Below, piece by piece: positions 60,601 through 64,000 of a DNA stretch of 64,000 nt (within the stretch, counting starts at the first letter, position 1; the number at the start of each line of letters is the position of its first letter). Source of the DNA: Larus michahellis (Eukaryota > Chordata > Aves > Charadriiformes > Laridae); contig NC_133896.1 in the NCBI RefSeq assembly GCF_964199755.1, positions 68,799,142 through 68,863,141 of the forward strand, written 5' to 3'. Made by a program: the position numbers and the translations under genes. The notes under the pieces are model-generated. The model saw only the letters and a program-made list of their open reading frames with translations, made no database searches and was not told the origin of the DNA.

Positions 60601-63563
60601 CATCACTGTGAAGAATTCATTGACAGTCTTTTCAATATAAGTCACGTGGCAAGAATATATTAAGGTTGATGCAAAATGGATGGGAAACAGAAACAAGATT
60701 ATTCTCAGTAAACAAATTCTTAGCTAGAGTACTACTTTTTGTGCTTACCAGTCCAACTGAAAACCAATCTTTTTCTAAAAATGGAAAGAGGTCCAGAGGT
60801 CAAAGATACGAACAACTAGAGTTAATGGAAGACCTCTAACAAAAGGTAGAGAGGAAAGATGACTAACAGGCAACATACTAAAAGATTATAAATGACACAG
60901 AGAAGCACAGATGGTCTTGTCTATCTTTTTCTACAACAGAACAATAAAATCATTACAAAATCCTGTTTCTTCTGTCAGGATTTTCAAGTATATAGTAGTA
61001 GGAAACTACTACTAACACTATCTAAAACTTCATATTCAAATGCCTAAGTCGGTGAGTGATTTGTTCTTTCCCTACACAAAGGGAAGCCGAATAACCCACT
61101 CATTACAGACTCCAGTATCTTCTCTAAGAACAGTCAACAGTTGCTCTCTACGGGACAGCCGTTATTTTATGCTACATTGCAGTCCTCCTCTATTTATGTG
61201 GACAGAGTATATATGCAGAAGGCACACCTTCCACCCTCCCCCATTATTTCCCCTTGTACAAGCTTATTGAAAGGAAAGAGGTTTGGGGTTTTTTTTCAGA
61301 TGACAACACCACTTTATACACCGTACTTCCCTTTTTAAACTTTTGTTTACACAGTTTCATTAGGGGAGGGACTGATGAGAGACAAGAGCATGACTCCAAA
61401 CCTTTACACAATGGTACTGCTGAACGCAGCGGTCACTGTTAGGTCAGTATCATAGGCAATGCAGATGAAAAGAAAATTACATTGCCCTTCTGAATAATTA
61501 ATGGATATTGGAGGCAGAAATTATTTGTACTTATGGAATTGATGTCTCAGACTTCAAAAAATTAGAAGAAATTCAGTTATTTTATTGCAAGCATATGAAA
61601 AATGTCCATGCAAGAGTGGCTAGAGAGGTGAAGGATGTAATTAAGTTTTAATATTTTGTTTCACTCAACACAGGTTAGAACATGCTCCCCCTCCTCTGCT
61701 CCCCCCGCACCAGAATGTGTTTCTTGTTAATCCCCTCAAATAACTGAAAGAGTTGAGGTTGGTGAGTTCTTTATAAATTCTATAGTTAAGCTTCTGTAAC
61801 CATAATGTACGATCTGTTGACAGAAACACGTTGCAAAAGCAAAGAATACCCTAGAGACTTCCTGAAGAAAAGAGATTCATTTTGCAAAGAGTGACCTACA
61901 ATTTCAGAATTCTGCTAGGAAATTCATGACTGCACAAGCTCATGTAAGACTGCTTCTTTGGGAGAGTTGGGAGTGAGAAGTTAGTTATACAAGGGTTTAA
62001 TTCTGCAGTCTTCCATATAAAATAGCAATTCTTACTCTTGATCATATTCTGCCCTCTCTGAATGTTTTTAGGCATTCTTCCATCATTATTCAATGAAAGA
62101 ACATTCTATCATGAAGAACGTTCTCTCAGCTGCTAAGATTTCCCACTTGTGCTGACATGTCTTACATGAAAGTTATTTAGCAGCTGAGTAACCAAGACAG
62201 GCTTCCAGAAGAGGAGAAGAAAAAAAGAAAAGAACAATTAGGGATAAGAGAGGTGGTTTTAGCAAGTGCAGTAACTGGCAGGCCAGAGAACAGAGTGGGG
62301 CTACACAGAAATACACAGCATAAGGAAGGATGCACCACCAACAGAGAAAGAGTTTTTGCACAAGGCTGTTTCTTTGAACCCACAAATGAAAAAGCCAGCC
62401 AGATCACAAAACCATCAGAGTCCTCAAGGTTGTTCTCCACACTTGTAGTACCTATTTTCTTTGGTAACCACTCAGTCCTGCTGCTTTGGCACGTCCTTAC
62501 GGAGCATCAAACATACCCAATCCTGGCCGAGTAGGAATTGGTGGGAAGTCACAACAGACTTTTCCTCTGGTGAACCTTCACTGCTTAATCAAGTTCCATC
62601 TTCACAGGCATAGTCGTCACTCTTCAGTCCAAGCAACAAGCTAAAACATTTTCCAAACACCTGTTCCACTATTACCATTTCTGATCTCTGATCCTTGTAA
62701 TCAGGTACATAATCCTGGGCTTCTCAGGTATACGCACACTGCATTTGCCTGTTGGATATTTGACTCCTTGCAAACGAGGATTCTTTTTTCCAAATCATTA
62801 TACTACGATCAGCATTATTTGAACCAAGTACTCCTCCACTCACATGCTTTGCCAGATCAGATGATACTCATTTAATTTAATTTCAAGTACACACGACATT
62901 TCTTTAACAGCTGGACATGGATACCTTTCAGTACACGTGTGCATTTCTGCTCTGCACAACTTTGTTGGAAGTAGCCAGTGTGCTGGGCTGTGCAGTGAGG
63001 AAGATGTTCTGTGATGGTCCCTTGTAAGGACACTACCTTGATAATCCAACACAATAGAGAAAGCACACACAATTTCACAATTAATTCCTTAACATAAAAA
63101 CAGTGTTCTCTTCCTGTGACAGCTTTATGTGAATTGCATCTAGGAAACCCCTGCAATTTTCTAGCTGTAATACCCAGCAATATGCAGAAACAGCCAGACA
63201 GCCATTATTAATAGTTGCAGAATTACCTCCTAAGCCTCAGGCAAAGACAAGCAGACTAAGCCTCTGCCGATAGGGAAGTCCCAGAATTAGAAGAAACACA
63301 GGAAAAACAAGGTCTCAAAAAGATAGTAGAAAGGGAGAATGGATTCACACTGGACTCTATGCCTAGACTATAATGGTCCAATTGCCTCTAAAATCCAAGC
63401 AAGCTATGAACTACTGCACAAGCACTTGATAAGAAAATATTAAAAAGCAAACCACGCTTTGATGGATACCTGCTTCTCCCCGAAGGGCCTTCTCCACAGC
63501 AACCCCTCTCTCCTCGAGTTGCCTCTGCTTCTCTTCCACTTGTTCAAGCTGCCGCTGGATGAT
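45430..63563 (-). CDS. MICAL3: MICAL3 C-terminal part (bMERB domain), five exons, partial gene
   Basis: MICAL3 is a large multidomain FAD monooxygenase (MO-CH-LIM-bMERB) that oxidises actin and, through its C-terminal bMERB coiled coil, binds Rab8/Rab10-type GTPases in vesicle transport. The window holds - strand exons 63563-63470, 58916-58866, 46857-46758, 45770-45697 and 45614-45430. Together they are 504 nt in one frame: 167 residues plus TGA. The product is nearly all charged helix, with landmarks Val-Glu-Lys-Ala-Leu-Arg-Gly-Glu, Trp-Phe-Lys-Leu-Val-x-Glu-Lys-Asn, Ala-Arg-Glu-Leu-Glu-Leu-Glu-Asp and a C-terminus Gly-Phe-Ser-Leu-Asn-Trp-Ser. MICAL1 and MICAL2 share the family, but sequence and location beside BID point to MICAL3. 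All catalytic, CH and LIM exons lie right of the window. Confidence 0.93.
45697..45770 (-). CDS. MICAL3: MICAL3 exon, bMERB helix
   Basis: 74 nt encoding Ala-Arg-Glu-Leu-Glu-Leu-Glu-Asp-Arg-Gln through Arg-Met-Ala-Val-Glu. The acceptor is TTTCCCTTTCAG and the donor is GAAG|GTGAGA. Confidence 0.95.
45771..46757 (-). other. MICAL3: MICAL3 intron, no other feature seen
   Basis: 0.99-kb intron between the TT|GTGAGTG donor and the acceptor at 45771. No gene or repeat is recognised. Confidence 0.7.
46758..46857 (-). CDS. MICAL3: MICAL3 exon, bMERB helix
   Basis: 100 nt encoding Gly-Met-Gly-Lys-Lys-Asp-Asp-Pro-Lys-Leu and Leu-Val-Gln-Glu-Lys-Asn-Ala-Leu-Val-Arg-Tyr-Glu. It starts in the phase left by either the 51-nt exon or, if that is skipped, the 63.5-kb exon. 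The donor is GTGAGTG. Confidence 0.95.
49292..49468. repeat. Purine-rich (GGAAGA/GAAA) low-complexity tract
   Basis: About 175 bp that is almost entirely A/G on the + strand, first GGA/GAAGAG-type and then GAAAGAAAAG-type, so it reads as a polypyrimidine tract in the MICAL3 pre-mRNA. An open frame across it codes only for Glu/Lys/Arg-rich low-complexity sequence and is not a gene. Confidence 0.8.
51966..52027. repeat. Perfect 29-bp inverted repeat with 4-nt loop
   Basis: The left arm 51966-51994 and right arm 51999-52027 are exact reverse complements around the loop GATT. The inner arm reads CTGAAACGGAGAAA. It lies in the long MICAL3 intron. Confidence 0.95.
52037..52065. repeat. Perfect 12-bp inverted repeat with 5-nt loop
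   Basis: TTCTTGAAAGAG at 52037-52048 and CTCTTTCAAGAA at 52054-52065 pair exactly around ATGAA. It starts 9 bp after the 29-bp hairpin. Confidence 0.93.
52213..52241. repeat. (AAAAC)n simple repeat
   Basis: About five AAAAC units. Confidence 0.85.
55325..55760. repeat. Long purine-biased low-complexity region
   Basis: About 430 bp dominated by GA, GGA and AAG on the + strand with few pyrimidines and no exact repeat unit. Confidence 0.6.
58866..58916 (-). CDS. MICAL3: MICAL3 51-nt in-frame (probably cassette) exon
   Basis: Seventeen codons' worth of sequence, phase 1 on both sides. With its split codons it reads Asp-Tyr-Trp-Gly-Glu-Ser-Tyr-Tyr-Ser-Asp-Leu-Ile-Asp-Leu-His-Leu-Gly. The acceptor is CCTTGTTGTAG and the donor is a perfect G|GTATGT. 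The same segment occurs in mammalian MICAL family bMERB regions. Because its length is a multiple of three and both flanks share phase 1, skipping keeps the frame. It is too short for most gene finders. Confidence 0.9.
59063..59160. repeat. TA/CA-rich microsatellite zone
   Basis: Mixed (TA)n, ACATACATATATGTAC and (CA)n blocks, 150-240 bp upstream of the 51-nt MICAL3 exon in the sense of transcription. Open frames through it are repeat artefacts. Confidence 0.8.
59464..59487. repeat. Perfect 10-bp inverted repeat with 4-nt loop
   Basis: ACACTTAGGC (59464-59473) and GCCTAAGTGT (59478-59487) pair around AAAC. Confidence 0.92.
63470..63563 (-). CDS. MICAL3: MICAL3 exon, first bMERB helix in the window
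   Basis: 94 nt starting in phase 0 with Ile-Ile-Gln-Arg-Gln-Leu-Glu-Gln-Val-Glu-Glu-Lys and ending Val-Glu-Lys-Ala-Leu-Arg-Gly-Glu-Ala plus one base. The acceptor (TTCTTCTCTGAACAG) is moderate; the donor is GCAG|GTATCC. Upstream MICAL3 exons lie beyond position 64000. Confidence 0.95.
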
Positions 63564-64000
63564 CTGTTCAGAGAAGAATGGAGCAGAATCTCATCAACAG
63601 CAATTCTCCTGCTCAGTCTGCATCGCTCATCTAGCACTGAGTTCAGTCACATCGGCCTTTTCAAAAACACGTATTTGTATTCAACAATACGCTGCTTCAA
63701 AAGCTAGCATCACTCACCACTAGCATCACTCAAAAGTGCCTCCAGTGAGAACATCCTCCCCACCCCATTGCATCCTATCCCTTAATTTTGCAAACACCTT
63801 GATACTCGCTTAATTGCTACAACTCCAATCACCTTCCTAAACGCTGAAGCTAAAGGTGATGCTATTCAGTCAGCTGAGTCCCTACCTCAAGTTTTAAACA
63901 AAACCCATTACTTATAGATGATGCCAGCAGTTTTCCAACAGATTCTCTGGTAATTAAAGGTTAATTTAGTAACACTTCACTCAGCAGCATAATCTAGCAG
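63564..64000 (-). other. MICAL3: MICAL3 intron (partial)
   Basis: Intron sequence to the window edge. It contains a 16-bp-period duplication of CTAGCATCACTCA at 63704-63732. No other exon is recognised. Confidence 0.65.

Larger units (their letters stand above)
58917..63469 (-). other. MICAL3: MICAL3 4.5-kb intron
   Basis: It contains a TA/CA-rich microsatellite zone (59063-59160) and a 10-bp hairpin (59464-59487). The rest is AT-rich unique sequence without a recognised gene. Confidence 0.65.

Overview
The window is vertebrate nuclear DNA, almost certainly from a bird. The genes are split by GT-AG introns, the protein sequences are diverged from human, and a truncated CR1 retrotransposon (the dominant avian LINE) sits inside one gene. 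The order of genes is the conserved BCL2L13 - BID - MICAL3 block known from human 22q11. No prokaryotic, viral or CRISPR features are present. The species cannot be named from sequence alone.

Layout. Positions 1-7604 are the last intron of BCL2L13 (+ strand). Its terminal coding exon is 7605-8417, and its 3' UTR may run as far as two strong poly(A) signals at about 14.2-14.34 kb. BID follows tail-to-tail on the - strand: poly(A) signal at 14629-14634, coding exons between 15587 and 21818, then a 15-kb first intron back to a CpG-island promoter with a non-coding exon 1 near 37.0 kb. After about 3.5 kb of intergenic sequence comes the 3' end of MICAL3 (- strand): inferred distal poly(A) site at 40.65 kb, stop codon at 45430, and five coding exons up to 63563 that encode the C-terminal bMERB domain. 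The rest of MICAL3 lies beyond the right edge.

Both exon models close exactly. The BID exons sum to 573 nt (190 codons plus stop). The five MICAL3 exons sum to 504 nt in one frame (167 residues plus stop), and one of them is a 51-nt in-frame exon isolated between introns of about 12 kb and 4.5 kb.

Function. BCL2L13 and BID both belong to the BCL-2 family and act at the outer mitochondrial membrane: BCL2L13 as a tail-anchored mitophagy and apoptosis regulator, BID as a BH3-only protein activated by caspase-8. MICAL3 is a Rab8/Rab10-linked flavin monooxygenase of vesicle traffic and is a positional neighbour only. I found no new multigene system. The least explained items are a perfect 29-bp intronic hairpin with a second hairpin beside it at 52.0 kb, unusually high CpG content over the first 11 kb, and the closely spaced convergent 3' ends of BCL2L13 and BID.
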